Notes: generated from the letters alone by a model not told the origin. A stretch of DNA of 10,074 nt from an uncultured Alphaproteobacteria bacterium (GCA_929200335.1 CAKMZG010000084.1:1-10074); one strand, 5' to 3'; positions 1 to 8,256 are shown, counted from the first letter of the stretch. Program-made: numbers and translations.

Positions 1-101
1 ATTGAAGCATAAATAAGTGAAATGACAATTAACGTTTAATCACATTTTTGTGAGAGTGTTATATCTTTATTCCTAAAATTCTAGCAGGCGTAAAGTGCAT
101 C

Positions 102-140
102 GTGCATAATATACGGTATCTTAATGCCAGCATTATGCAC
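102..140. repeat. Inverted repeat downstream of gltD
   Basis: Two perfect 9-base arms, GTGCATAAT (102-110) and ATTATGCAC (132-140), are separated by 21 bases. It begins 15 bases past the gltD stop on the minus strand. A smaller hairpin (AATGC/GCATT, 123-134) lies partly inside it, so the two folds compete. There is no T-run after the distal arm on the minus strand, so it is not a standard intrinsic terminator. It could be a 3'-end stabilising structure or a protein site. A second small hairpin, TCACA-TTTT-TGTGA, lies at 40-53. No gene is visible in 1-154. Confidence 0.5.
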
Positions 141-154
141 TCGCAAAAAATACT

Positions 155-1603
155 CTACCTTGGCAATACCGTTGTACCCATCAGGTCTTTGTCAATCGCA
201 TGAGCGGCTTGGCGGCCTTCGCGGATTGCCCAAACAACCAGTGATTGACCTTTGCGGGCATCGCCTGCGGCATAGACCTTATCAACTGATGTTTTATAAT
301 CCCACGTATTCGCTTTGATAGAAAAATTACCACGGCGATCTGTTAAAGTCTCTGGCGATAACTCTTCCATCAAACCTTCTTTTTGAGGGCCTGCAAAACC
401 AATAGCGATAAAAGCAAGTTCTGCTTGCAACATAAATTCTGTGCCAGCGATTGGCTCACGGTTTTCATCAACGCGGGCGCATTTAACGCCGATCAACTCG
501 CCATCCTCGCCCATAAATTCTAAAGTTGCTGCCATGAACTCTCGATCAGCACCTTCCGCTTGAGATGATGAGGTACGCATCTTGGTTGCCCAAAATGGCC
601 AATAAGCAAATTTATCTTCTTTTTCTGGTGGCTCAGGGCGAATGTCCATTTGCGTTACAGAAACCGCACCTTGGCGGAAAGCTGTACCAACGCAATCGGA
701 TGCAGTATCACCACCACCTACAACAACAACATGTTTACCGCTGGCATGAATTTCTTCTTCAGCCCAAGCAACGCTTTGAATATCCTCATCGCCTACGCGG
801 CGATTTTGCTGCACCAAATATGGCATAGCATCATAAACGCCTTTTAGATCACGTCCAGAAATTGCAGGGTCTCTTGGGGTTTCACTACCAGTAGTTAACA
901 ATAGGGCATCAAACTCATTTGCCAAATCTTTTGCACTGCGAACTTCACCAATATTCACACCATAATGGAAGGTTACGCCTTCGCCTTCCATCTGCTCAAT
1001 GCGGCGATCAATGTGATGCTTTTCCATTTTGAAATCAGGAATACCATAACGCAGCAAACCGCCTGCGCGACTCTCACGTTCAAACACATGTACCTCATGA
1101 CCAACGCGCGTTAATTGTTGCGCAGCTGCAAGACCCGCAGGACCTGAACCAACAATAGCAACACGCTTACCTGTCGCATGACCTGCGGGCTCTGGTTTGA
1201 TCAAACCAAGTGAGTGCGCTTTATCGGCAATGGCTTGTTCGATGGTTTTAATCGCAACGGGAGCATCTTCCAGATTTAGCGTACATGCCTCTTCACATGG
1301 TGCAGGACAAATGCGACCCGTAAACTCTGGGAAGTTATTGGTTGAATGCAAATTTTTAATCGCCTCTTCCCAATCCTTTGAATAGATCAGATTATTCCAA
1401 TCAGGGATTTGGTTATGTACAGGACAACCGGTATCACCATGGCAAAATGGCACGCCGCAATCCATACAACGTGTTGCTTGGCGAGAGACCTCTTCATCTG
1501 CCATTGGAAGCGTAAATTCATTAAAATGGCGAATGCGATCTGATGCCGGTTGATATTTCGGCTGTTGACGATCTATTTCTAAAAATCCAGTAACTTTACC
1601 CAT
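155..1603 (-). CDS. gltD: Glutamate synthase (NADPH) small (beta) subunit
   Basis: This 482-residue subunit takes electrons from NADPH through FAD and passes them via iron-sulfur clusters to the large subunit, where glutamine and 2-oxoglutarate become two glutamates in the cytoplasm. Visible: an N-terminal cysteine-rich cluster region with Cys46, 49, 54 and 60, then Cys99, 103 and 107 (in CPAPCEEAC). A first dinucleotide-binding motif GSGPAGLAAA lies near 152-161. A second, GGGDTASDC, lies near 296-304. A C-terminal FAD motif AAGDARKGQSLVVWAI lies near 445-460. Length and motif order are as usual for GltD. The start is supported by a GGAGA ribosome binding site 7 bases upstream. It lies 20 bases after the gltB stop, so the two are almost certainly co-transcribed and translated in equal amounts. 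No truncation or frameshift is seen. Confidence 0.97.
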   Translation of the reverse strand: MGKVTGFLEIDRQQPKYQPASDRIRHFNEFTLPMADEEVSRQATRCMDCGVPFCHGDTGCPVHNQIPDWNNLIYSKDWEEAIKNLHSTNNFPEFTGRICPAPCEEACTLNLEDAPVAIKTIEQAIADKAHSLGLIKPEPAGHATGKRVAIVGSGPAGLAAAQQLTRVGHEVHVFERESRAGGLLRYGIPDFKMEKHHIDRRIEQMEGEGVTFHYGVNIGEVRSAKDLANEFDALLLTTGSETPRDPAISGRDLKGVYDAMPYLVQQNRRVGDEDIQSVAWAEEEIHASGKHVVVVGGGDTASDCVGTAFRQGAVSVTQMDIRPEPPEKEDKFAYWPFWATKMRTSSSQAEGADREFMAATLEFMGEDGELIGVKCARVDENREPIAGTEFMLQAELAFIAIGFAGPQKEGLMEELSPETLTDRRGNFSIKANTWDYKTSVDKVYAAGDARKGQSLVVWAIREGRQAAHAIDKDLMGTTVLPR

Positions 1604-1623
1604 AATCTTATCTCCAACTGCCT

Positions 1624-4600
1624 CTATTTAATTGCCTTATAATCGTTGCGCTTTTCTTCCATTTCACGAAGCGCGCGACGATATTCCACCGGCATAATTT
1701 TAACAAATTTCGGGCGATATGTTTCCCAATTATCAAGTATCATTTTTGCCCGCTCAGAGCCTGTATAATGCATGTGATTTGTGATGATAGTCACTAGGCG
1801 CTCTTCGTCGTGACCAGACATATCTGAGGATACATCCACACGACCTTTGTGCATTAAATCTCCGCCGTGATGATGAAGTTTTTCTAAAATATCGTCTTCT
1901 TCTGGCACTGGCTCAAGATCAACCATAGCCATATTACAGCGCCTTTCAAAATCACCAGCCTCATCTAAGACATAAGCAATACCACCAGACATACCAGCGG
2001 CAAAATTGCGACCTGTTTCACCAAGAATAACCACAACGCCACCGGTCATATATTCACAACCATGATCGCCAATACCTTCAACAACTGCTGTTGCGCCAGA
2101 GTTGCGAACCGCAAAGCGCTCGCCTGCAACACCGCAGAAATATGCCTCGCCAGCAATCGCACCGTAAAGCAATGTATTGCCTGCAATGATGCTTTCATCT
2201 GCTTTGATTTTAGACTGCTCTTGTGGACGAATGATTACGCGACCACCGCACAAGCCTTTACCTACATAATCATTGCCTTCGCCTTTTAGATCAAAGGTAA
2301 TGCCTTTTGCTAAGAAAGCTGCAAAACTTTGTCCTGCAGTACCATTAAGTTCAATATGAATGGTATCATCGGCTAAGCCTTTATGGCCAAATCGTTTTGC
2401 CACTTCACCAGACAACATGGCACCGGCTGAACGGTTCAAGCTTTTAATCTCAGTTTCAATTTTTACAGCCGAACAATTTTCCAACGCTGGCATTGCTTCA
2501 CTGATTAATTTACGATCCAAAATATCATGGATTGGATGGTCTTGTGTTTTTGTCCAATAAGTATCTTCTTTTGCAGCATTAACCTTGTGGAATACACCAG
2601 AGAAATCCAAGCCTTTGGCTTTCCAATGTTCGATCAGTTTACGTTGACCTAACATCTGGCTTTCGCCAATCATTTCATCAAATGTGCGATAGCCCATCTC
2701 AGCCATCAATAAGCGAACCTCTTCTGCAACATAGAAGAAATAATTAATCACATGCTCAGGTGTGCCTTTAAAACGCTTGCGCAAAACTGGATCTTGAGTA
2801 GCAATGCCAACTGGGCAAGTATTTAAGTGGCATTTACGCATCATCAGGCAACCAGCAGCAATCAACGGTGCAGTTGAAAAGCCAAATTCATCAGCACCCA
2901 ATAGTGCGCCAATAACCACATCGCGGCCTGTGCGCAGGCCACCATCCACTTGAAGCGCAATACGAGAACGCAAACCATTTAATACCAATGTTTGATGGGT
3001 TTCGGCCAAGCCCATTTCCCATGGACTACCTGCGTGTTTCAATGAGGTTAAAGGTGAGGCGCCTGTGCCACCATCATAGCCTGAAATAGTAATGTGGTCA
3101 GCGCGCGCTTTAGCAACGCCAGCAGCAACAGTACCAACGCCAACCTCAGATACAAGTTTTACAGAAATATCAGCTTCAGGATTTACGTTTTTCAAATCGT
3201 AAATCAATTGCGCTAAATCCTCGATGGAATAAATGTCATGATGCGGTGGTGGCGAAATCAAACCAACGCCCTTTGTTGAGTGACGGGTTTTCGCAATGGT
3301 TGCATCTACCTTATGGCCAGGCAATTGGCCGCCCTCACCAGGCTTTGCACCTTGAGCAACTTTAATTTGGATCATATCAGAATTTACAAGATATTCCGTG
3401 GTTACACCAAAGCGACCAGAGGCCACCTGTTTGATAGCGGAACGCTCAGGGTTTGGAGAACCATCAAGAAGTGGTTTATAACGGCGTGGCTCCTCACCAC
3501 CCTCACCAGTATTCGACTTACCACCGATTTGGTTCATGGCTTTCGCAAGTGTTGTATGCGCCTCGCGAGAAATAGAACCAAAAGACATCGCACCTGTTGA
3601 GAAACGCTTTACAATATCTTCTGCTGATTCAATCTCATCCAATGAAACAGCTTTGCGCCCTTCATCTTCAGCAGATTTAATATCAAAAAGTCCACGGATA
3701 GTCAGAAGATCTTTTGATTGCTCATCCACATCTTTAGCAAAGCTTTGATATTTATCCCACGACTTATGGCGAACCGCATGTTGTAAATGGGCAACTGAAT
3801 TTGGTGACCAGGCATGTTTTTCACCCCGGATACGGTAAAGATATTCACCGCCTACATCCAAGGCATTTTTCAATACTGGGTCATTACCATAGGCTAGGCC
3901 ATGGCGCTCTAATGTTTCTTTAGCAATTTCATCTAAGCCAATACCTTCGATAGTTGTGGCTGTACCAAAGAAAAATTCATTTACAAGCTCTGAAGATAAA
4001 CCAACAGCATCAAAAATTTGCGCACCACAATAAGATTGATAAGTGGAAATACCCATTTTAGACATAACTTTTAACAAGCCTTTATCAATTGATTTAATAT
4101 AGCGCTCCACCACTTCTTTGGCATCAACTTCTTCTGGGAATTCACCCTTAGCATGTTGATCAGCCAAGACATCAAAAGCAAGATAAGGATTAATCGCTTC
4201 TGCACCAAACCCTGCAAGTACTGCAAAATGATGCACCTCACGAGGCTCACCAGATTCAAGCACCAAACCCACAGATGTGCGAAGTCCTTTACGGATAAGA
4301 TGATGATGAACCGCAGCCGTTGCAAGAAGTGCAGGAATAGCCACACGCTCTGCGCTCATTTGGCGATCAGATAAGACGATAATATTGTACCCATCATGTA
4401 CGGTTTGCTCAGCTTTTTCACAAAGACGAGCTAAAGCATAACGAAGGCCTTCATCACCACGATTATGATCAAATGTAATGTCCAATGTACGAGCATTAAA
4501 ATGATTGTCTGAAATTTCACCAATGGCACGAATTTTTTCTAGGTCTTCATTAGATAAGATCGGTTGGCGCACTTCAAGGCGTTTTTTCTCTACCATGCCT

Positions 4601-6354
4601 TCAAGGTCAAATAAGTTTGGACGAGGCCCAATGAAGGATACCAAGCTCATAACGGATTCTTCACGAATAGGATCAATAGGCGGGTTGGTTACTTGAGCAA
4701 AATTTTGCTTGAAATAAGTATAAAGTAATTTGGCCTTATTAGACATGGCAGATATCGGCGTGTCTGTGCCCATGGAACCCAATGCCTCTTGACCCGTTGT
4801 TGCCATTGGCGCCATCAAAATGGTTAGATCTTCTTGGGTATAACCAAATGCTTGTTGTTTATCCAATAATTCATCTGATGATGTTTTACGGCCATGCACA
4901 GACATTTTTAAATCTTCCAAAACAATCTGAGTGCGAGCCATCCACTCTTTATATGGATTAGCCGTTGCCAGTTCTTTTTTAATCTCATCATCAGAAATAA
5001 TTTGACCTTTTTCCAAATCAAGCAATAACATTTTACCCGGTTGCAAACGCCATTTTTTGACAATACGGCTTTCATCAACTGGCAATACCCCAGCCTCTGA
5101 TGCCATCACAACTGTATCATCATCTAACACCATATAACGTGCAGGGCGCAGGCCATTACGATCCAAGGTTGCACCAATTTGTCGACCATCAGTAAAGGTA
5201 ACAGCTGCAGGGCCATCCCATGGTTCCATGATCGCAGCATGATAAGCATAAAAAGCACGACGCTCTTCACTCATCAAAGCGTTTCCAGACCAAGCTTCAG
5301 GAATTAACATCATCACCGCATGTGCCATGGAATAACCACCTTGGATTAAAAATTCCAAGGCATTGTCAAAGCAAGCTGTATCGGATTGACCTTCATATGA
5401 AATCGGCCATAGTTTTTCGATATCATCACCCAAAGCATCAGATGAAACAGAGGCTTGACGTGCAGCCATCCAGTTTTTATTACCACGCAATGTGTTGATC
5501 TCACCATTATGTGCAACCATGCGATAGGGATGCGCTAATTTCCATGACGGGAATGTATTGGTAGAAAAGCGTTGGTGAACCAATGCAAGCGCAGATTCAA
5601 AACGTGGATCGGTTAAATCTTTAAAATAAGGCCCCAGCTGATCGGCTAAAAACATGCCTTTATATACAATCGTACGGCAAGACATGGAAACCATGTAAAA
5701 GCCATTGTCACGGCCATCGGTTTCTTTGAAAATTTGGTTTGAAATAACCTTACGAGTAATGAATAATTTACGCTCAAAAGCATCTTCATTTGCATAATCA
5801 CCATTATGACCAACAAAGGCTTGACGATGCAATGGCTCAGTTGCTTGAATGGCAGGGTCTTGTGACAATGGCGCATTATCAACTTCCAATGTGCGCCAGC
5901 CTAAAAATTTTAAACCTTCACTGGAAACAGCACTTTCAATGATCTTTTCGATATGTGCACGTAGGTCTGCATCTTGAGGCATAAATACTTGAGCCACGGC
6001 ATATTGACCAGTATCGGGAAGGGTAAAGCCAAGTTTCTCACACTCTTCCATATATAGCGTATGAGGGATTTGCACCAACATGCCAGCGCCATCGCCCATT
6101 AATGGATCAGCCCCCACAGCACCGCGATGCTCAAGATTTTCTAAAATCTTGATGCCATTTTGAATAATCTCGTGGGATTTTTTGCCTTTCATATTAGCAA
6201 TAAAACCAACACCACAAGCATCATGCTCATTATGCGGATTATAAAGGCCTTGTGCTTCAGGCATTGAGCGCGCAATCGTAGATTTTGCCGTTTTGACATT
6301 ATCCTTAGCGCTAGCAGTCAAATTTCCTGATTTAGATGGCATATGTTTCGTCAT
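1624..6354 (-). CDS. gltB: Glutamate synthase (NADPH) large (alpha) subunit
   Basis: The large subunit releases ammonia from glutamine and channels it to an FMN site, where 2-oxoglutarate is converted to glutamate. The frame opens at 6396, but I place the start at 6354 (MTKHMPSK), because AAGGGA sits 6 bases before this ATG and the upstream codons overlap promoter-like repeats. This gives 1576 residues, usual for alphaproteobacterial GltB. Order: a 46-residue propeptide expected to be cleaved before Cys47 (HDA/CGVGF), the Ntn nucleophile; class II glutaminase domain to about 430, with HNGEINT near 282-288; central domain; FMN domain about 880-1215; 3Fe-4S cysteines C1169-x5-C1175-x4-C1180; glycine-rich GXGXG beta-helix about 1310-1465. 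All key residues are present. First gene of the gltBD operon. The assignment is secure; the exact start is likely but inferred. Confidence 0.97.
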   Translation of the reverse strand: MTKHMPSKSGNLTASAKDNVKTAKSTIARSMPEAQGLYNPHNEHDACGVGFIANMKGKKSHEIIQNGIKILENLEHRGAVGADPLMGDGAGMLVQIPHTLYMEECEKLGFTLPDTGQYAVAQVFMPQDADLRAHIEKIIESAVSSEGLKFLGWRTLEVDNAPLSQDPAIQATEPLHRQAFVGHNGDYANEDAFERKLFITRKVISNQIFKETDGRDNGFYMVSMSCRTIVYKGMFLADQLGPYFKDLTDPRFESALALVHQRFSTNTFPSWKLAHPYRMVAHNGEINTLRGNKNWMAARQASVSSDALGDDIEKLWPISYEGQSDTACFDNALEFLIQGGYSMAHAVMMLIPEAWSGNALMSEERRAFYAYHAAIMEPWDGPAAVTFTDGRQIGATLDRNGLRPARYMVLDDDTVVMASEAGVLPVDESRIVKKWRLQPGKMLLLDLEKGQIISDDEIKKELATANPYKEWMARTQIVLEDLKMSVHGRKTSSDELLDKQQAFGYTQEDLTILMAPMATTGQEALGSMGTDTPISAMSNKAKLLYTYFKQNFAQVTNPPIDPIREESVMSLVSFIGPRPNLFDLEGMVEKKRLEVRQPILSNEDLEKIRAIGEISDNHFNARTLDITFDHNRGDEGLRYALARLCEKAEQTVHDGYNIIVLSDRQMSAERVAIPALLATAAVHHHLIRKGLRTSVGLVLESGEPREVHHFAVLAGFGAEAINPYLAFDVLADQHAKGEFPEEVDAKEVVERYIKSIDKGLLKVMSKMGISTYQSYCGAQIFDAVGLSSELVNEFFFGTATTIEGIGLDEIAKETLERHGLAYGNDPVLKNALDVGGEYLYRIRGEKHAWSPNSVAHLQHAVRHKSWDKYQSFAKDVDEQSKDLLTIRGLFDIKSAEDEGRKAVSLDEIESAEDIVKRFSTGAMSFGSISREAHTTLAKAMNQIGGKSNTGEGGEEPRRYKPLLDGSPNPERSAIKQVASGRFGVTTEYLVNSDMIQIKVAQGAKPGEGGQLPGHKVDATIAKTRHSTKGVGLISPPPHHDIYSIEDLAQLIYDLKNVNPEADISVKLVSEVGVGTVAAGVAKARADHITISGYDGGTGASPLTSLKHAGSPWEMGLAETHQTLVLNGLRSRIALQVDGGLRTGRDVVIGALLGADEFGFSTAPLIAAGCLMMRKCHLNTCPVGIATQDPVLRKRFKGTPEHVINYFFYVAEEVRLLMAEMGYRTFDEMIGESQMLGQRKLIEHWKAKGLDFSGVFHKVNAAKEDTYWTKTQDHPIHDILDRKLISEAMPALENCSAVKIETEIKSLNRSAGAMLSGEVAKRFGHKGLADDTIHIELNGTAGQSFAAFLAKGITFDLKGEGNDYVGKGLCGGRVIIRPQEQSKIKADESIIAGNTLLYGAIAGEAYFCGVAGERFAVRNSGATAVVEGIGDHGCEYMTGGVVVILGETGRNFAAGMSGGIAYVLDEAGDFERRCNMAMVDLEPVPEEDDILEKLHHHGGDLMHKGRVDVSSDMSGHDEERLVTIITNHMHYTGSERAKMILDNWETYRPKFVKIMPVEYRRALREMEEKRNDYKAIK

Positions 6355-6365
6355 CTCAATTCCCT

Positions 6366-6386
6366 TTATATACACGTTATATACAC
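6366..6386 (-). promoter_or_regulatory. Direct repeat in the gltB leader, possible promoter/operator
   Basis: Read on the plus strand, TTATATACAC occurs twice with an 11-base period (6366-6375 and 6377-6386); read toward gltB this is GTGTATATAA twice. The upstream copy offers a TATATA -10 placed so that a transcript would begin about 15 bases before the ATG and still include the ribosome binding site. No good -35 is seen at the right distance, so activator dependence is possible. One helical turn between the copies would suit a dimeric or tandem-binding regulator. The repeat is directly visible; its function is inferred. Confidence 0.35.
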
Positions 6387-6596
6387 AGTGCATCAATCAT
6401 CTATCGAACAGATATTTAATGCTCAAATGAACAACCCAATAGCGGCACATGATGGACGCTGATTTTATAAGAAAGCCTTATTAAATCCATGGGATCCAAT
6501 AACACAGATGTCTATGAACTAGATCTTAATCTGCGGTTTAGCTTAAACAACACGACCCAACTATAGTTTGGCTTAACATGCCATTTTAAGCGATTT

Positions 6597-6626
6597 AAAA
6601 AAGGACAGTAATCCTGTCCTATTTTT
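6597..6626. terminator. Bidirectional intrinsic terminator between the DUF1737 gene and gltB
   Basis: A 7-base perfect stem, AGGACAG (6602-6608) with CTGTCCT (6614-6620) and a 5-base loop, has an A-tract on its left and a T-tract on its right, so it can act in both directions. On the minus strand it lies about 115 bases past the stop of the DUF1737 gene and would keep that transcript out of gltB. No plus-strand gene is seen upstream of it, so the minus direction is the likely one in use. Confidence 0.85.
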
Positions 6627-6735
6627 GCACTATACATGCCAGATATTTATTTAAATCACAAGAGGGCGAAGGAATTTTGTTAATTTTCCAAGGCCCTTAG
6701 AGCTATAAAATTCACGATAACACGATAAATAGAGC

Positions 6736-6939
6736 CTATTGCTCGCCCAGTTTCATATCTGGCGTATAGCTCTTATCTGCAACCTCTTTTACCACTGCTT
6801 GACCGCAGATTACTTGGCCTTTTGCATCCAAACCAAGGGTTGGGCTACCTTGGAGCTGCCATCCTCTATTTAAGGCTTCACTCACCTTATGACAAAATGT
6901 AGCATCCTCTGGGCCTGTTAAAAAACGATAAAGTTTCAT
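6736..6939 (-). CDS. DUF1737 family small protein
   Basis: This is a 67-residue cytoplasmic protein of unknown function. The sequence MKLYRFLTGPEDATFCHKV, followed by a WQL-GSPTL segment and ICGQAVVKEV, matches the pattern I know for DUF1737 proteins of alphaproteobacteria. I recognise the family by sequence only and no biochemical role is known to me. The frame is open back to 7011, but the ATG at 6939 is the better start: GAGGT lies just upstream (4-5 bases) and family members begin at MKLYR. No signal peptide or membrane segment is seen. Two cysteines (in TFCHK and VICGQ) are present; whether they matter is unknown. It is divergent from leuD, with 216 bases between the starts, and ends about 110 bases before a strong terminator, so it is probably a single-gene transcript. 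Confidence 0.85.
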   Translation of the reverse strand: MKLYRFLTGPEDATFCHKVSEALNRGWQLQGSPTLGLDAKGQVICGQAVVKEVADKSYTPDMKLGEQ

Positions 6940-6991
6940 TTTTACCTCATATCTTATGGATTCACGGTCTGTTTTTATTAATATTTTCTGA

Positions 6992-7020
6992 TTTATAGTA
7001 TTCTGAACCATTTAGCGAAA
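6992..7020 (-). promoter_or_regulatory. Weak candidate promoter for the DUF1737 gene
   Basis: On the minus strand TATAAA (6997-6992) is a plausible -10, with TTTCGC 17 bases further upstream as a poor -35. Transcription would start some 45 bases before the ATG at 6939. The -35 match is weak and AT-rich DNA gives such hits by chance. Confidence 0.25.
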
Positions 7021-7090
7021 GATTTTTTATCCCTTCATCTCGACTAAGGCCTAGCTATGCTGTAAAGACGTTTAGAAATTGATGGCCAAA

Positions 7091-7119
7091 ATCGATGGCT
7101 GCCATAGCAAAATTATAAT
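7091..7119 (+). promoter_or_regulatory. Candidate leuD promoter with an overlapping palindrome
   Basis: A perfect TATAAT -10 lies at 7114-7119, and transcription would start near 7126, about 30 bases before the leuD ATG. The hexamer 17 bases upstream (ATCGAT, 7091-7096) is a poor -35. Between them lies the palindrome ATGGC-T-GCCAT (7095-7105). A further ATGGC copy at 7082-7086 could pair with the same GCCAT. The palindrome in the -35/-10 spacer is placed as a repressor operator would be. The -10 is directly visible; the operator role is inferred. Confidence 0.4.
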
Positions 7120-7155
7120 GTGCCCTTTAAAATAAGCACATATACGGAGACTAAA

Positions 7156-7761
7156 ATGGATAAATTTGATAAATTAACAGCTGTTGCTGCACCGCTTCCA
7201 ATCATCAATATCGATACTGATATGATTATCCCAAAAGATTATTTGAAAACCATCAAGCGCACAGGTTTGGGTACCGGCCTATTTGCTGAGATGCGTTATA
7301 ATGACGATGGTTCAGATAATCTTGATTTTGTTTTAAACCAAGAAGCCTATAAAAACGCACAAATCCTTGTAGCTGGCGATAATTTTGGTTGCGGTTCATC
7401 TCGCGAACACGCACCATGGGCTTTGTTGGATTTTGGTATTCGCTGCGTAATTGCAACCAGTTTTGCTGATATTTTCTATAACAATTGCTTTAAAAATGGC
7501 ATTTTGCCAATCGTTGTAAGCCAAGAGGATTTAGACAATTTGATGGATGATGCATCTCGCGGTGCAAACTCTACCATTACGGTTGATCTTGAAACTCAAG
7601 AAATCAAAGGCCCAGATGGCGGCACAATTCAATTTGAAATTGATGCCCATAAGAAACATTGTATGCTTAATGGCCTTGATGATATTGGCTTAACCTATGA
7701 AAAACTGGATTCAATTGACAGCTATGAAAATAAGCTGGAAGACAGTCGCCCTTGGGTATAA
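7156..7761 (+). CDS. leuD: 3-isopropylmalate dehydratase small subunit
   Basis: This is the small subunit of isopropylmalate isomerase (LeuCD), which converts 2-isopropylmalate to 3-isopropylmalate in cytoplasmic leucine synthesis. The protein is 201 residues, the usual length. Visible family hallmarks: IINIDTDMIIPK near 16-27, the swivel-domain signature GDNFGCGSSREHAPWAL near 74-90, then SFADIFYNNCFKNGILPI near 102-119. The frame is open from 7120, but the ATG at 7156 has GGAG 6 bases upstream and gives the standard N-terminus MDKFDKL. The partner leuC, which carries the 4Fe-4S cluster ligands, is not in the window, nor is leuB, which often lies near leuD in Rhizobiales. The ridA-like gene follows after 96 bases with no obvious terminator between, so read-through is possible. 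Confidence 0.96.
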   Translation: MDKFDKLTAVAAPLPIINIDTDMIIPKDYLKTIKRTGLGTGLFAEMRYNDDGSDNLDFVLNQEAYKNAQILVAGDNFGCGSSREHAPWALLDFGIRCVIATSFADIFYNNCFKNGILPIVVSQEDLDNLMDDASRGANSTITVDLETQEIKGPDGGTIQFEIDAHKKHCMLNGLDDIGLTYEKLDSIDSYENKLEDSRPWV

Positions 7762-7770
7762 GGCACGCTG

Positions 7771-7798
7771 TGTATAAGCCTGTATATTTAACTGTATA
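7771..7798 (+). repeat. Three phased TGTATA repeats between leuD and the ridA-like gene
   Basis: TGTATA occurs at 7771-7776, 7781-7786 and 7793-7798, with start-to-start distances of 10 and 12 bases, about one helical turn each. The same hexamer occurs twice with an 11-base period in the gltB leader. This could be a binding site for a regulator shared by the two loci, or chance in AT-rich DNA. Confidence 0.3.
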
Positions 7799-7857
7799 AC
7801 ATGTGGATAGCCTGTTGATATTATAACTTTACTCAAATTTAAAAATGGATATATAAA

Positions 7858-8250
7858 ATGGTTAAAACCTTAGTTTCTTCAGGCTCTCCCTTTGAAAAAG
7901 CCGCCGGCTACTCACGTGCTGTCGCTGTTATGTTGGATAATCAGCATTGGTGCATGGTATCAGGCACTACTGGCTATGATTATGACACCATGGCCATGCC
8001 TGAAACTATCGAAGAGCAAACCAGAAACTGCATTGCTACCATTGAAAACGCCTTAAAAAAGGCGGGATTTTCGTTAAACGATGTTGTAAGAATTCGATAT
8101 TACTTGAGCGATGTCAAAGACAAGGATGCTGTTTTTGCCATAGCTGGTGAAACATTTGGTGACATTCGCCCTGCTGCAACCATGGTTATTGCAGGCTTAA
8201 TTGAAACTGAAATGAAGATCGAAATTGAAGTGACGGCTTGTAAAGCTTAA
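7858..8250 (+). CDS. RidA superfamily (YjgF/YER057c/UK114) protein lacking the catalytic arginine
   Basis: This is a 130-residue member of the RidA superfamily of trimeric cytoplasmic proteins. RidA proper hydrolyses reactive enamine/imine intermediates, such as 2-aminoacrylate, released by PLP enzymes. Visible: VSGTTGYD near 34-41, an EEQTRNCIATIENALKKAG helix near 52-70, VVRIRYYLSD near 76-85, and the C-terminal RPAATMV and KIEIEVTA. In active RidA the motif is PARS-C-V; here it reads PAATMV, so the arginine (R105 in E. coli RidA) is Ala107. The later glutamate (Glu122) is kept. This places it among subfamilies without the arginine (the Rid4-7 type in published schemes), whose role is unknown. 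The ribosome binding site is weak (GGA 8 bases upstream). It lies between leuD and hemA on the same strand. The superfamily call is firm; no substrate should be inferred. Confidence 0.9.
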   Translation: MVKTLVSSGSPFEKAAGYSRAVAVMLDNQHWCMVSGTTGYDYDTMAMPETIEEQTRNCIATIENALKKAGFSLNDVVRIRYYLSDVKDKDAVFAIAGETFGDIRPAATMVIAGLIETEMKIEIEVTACKA

Positions 8251-8256
8251 GTATTT

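Larger units (their letters stand above)
6355..6735. other. Gene-free region: gltB leader and downstream flank of the DUF1737 gene
   Basis: No credible coding sequence is seen on either strand in these 381 bases. The gltB-proximal end has an AT-rich leader with a 10-base direct repeat (6366-6386). Around 6536-6576 there are two near-identical 11-mers 30 bases apart (GTTTAGCTTAA and GTTTGGCTTAA), with a 10-base palindrome AACTATAGTT at 6559-6568. A strong terminator hairpin lies at 6602-6620. A short tandem CACGATAA CACGATAA is at 6713-6728, just past the stop of the DUF1737 gene. The small repeats may be chance in AT-rich DNA. Confidence 0.6.

Noticed and set aside
40..53. TCACA-N4-TGTGA as a CRP/FNR-type site
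   Set aside because: The half-sites are in the reverse order and spacing to the known TGTGA-N6-TCACA pattern, and no gene start is near.
2062..5882. Many open frames opposite or out of frame with gltB
   Set aside because: They are shadows of a highly conserved gene, with no ribosome binding sites or family features of their own.
6355..6396. 14-residue N-terminal extension of GltB from the ATG at 6396
   Set aside because: It has no ribosome binding site, overlaps the repeated promoter-like leader, and makes the propeptide longer than usual.
7120..7155. 12-residue extension of LeuD from the ATG at 7120
   Set aside because: It would begin directly at the candidate -10 element and before any transcription start, while the ATG at 7156 has a good ribosome binding site and the family's usual N-terminus.
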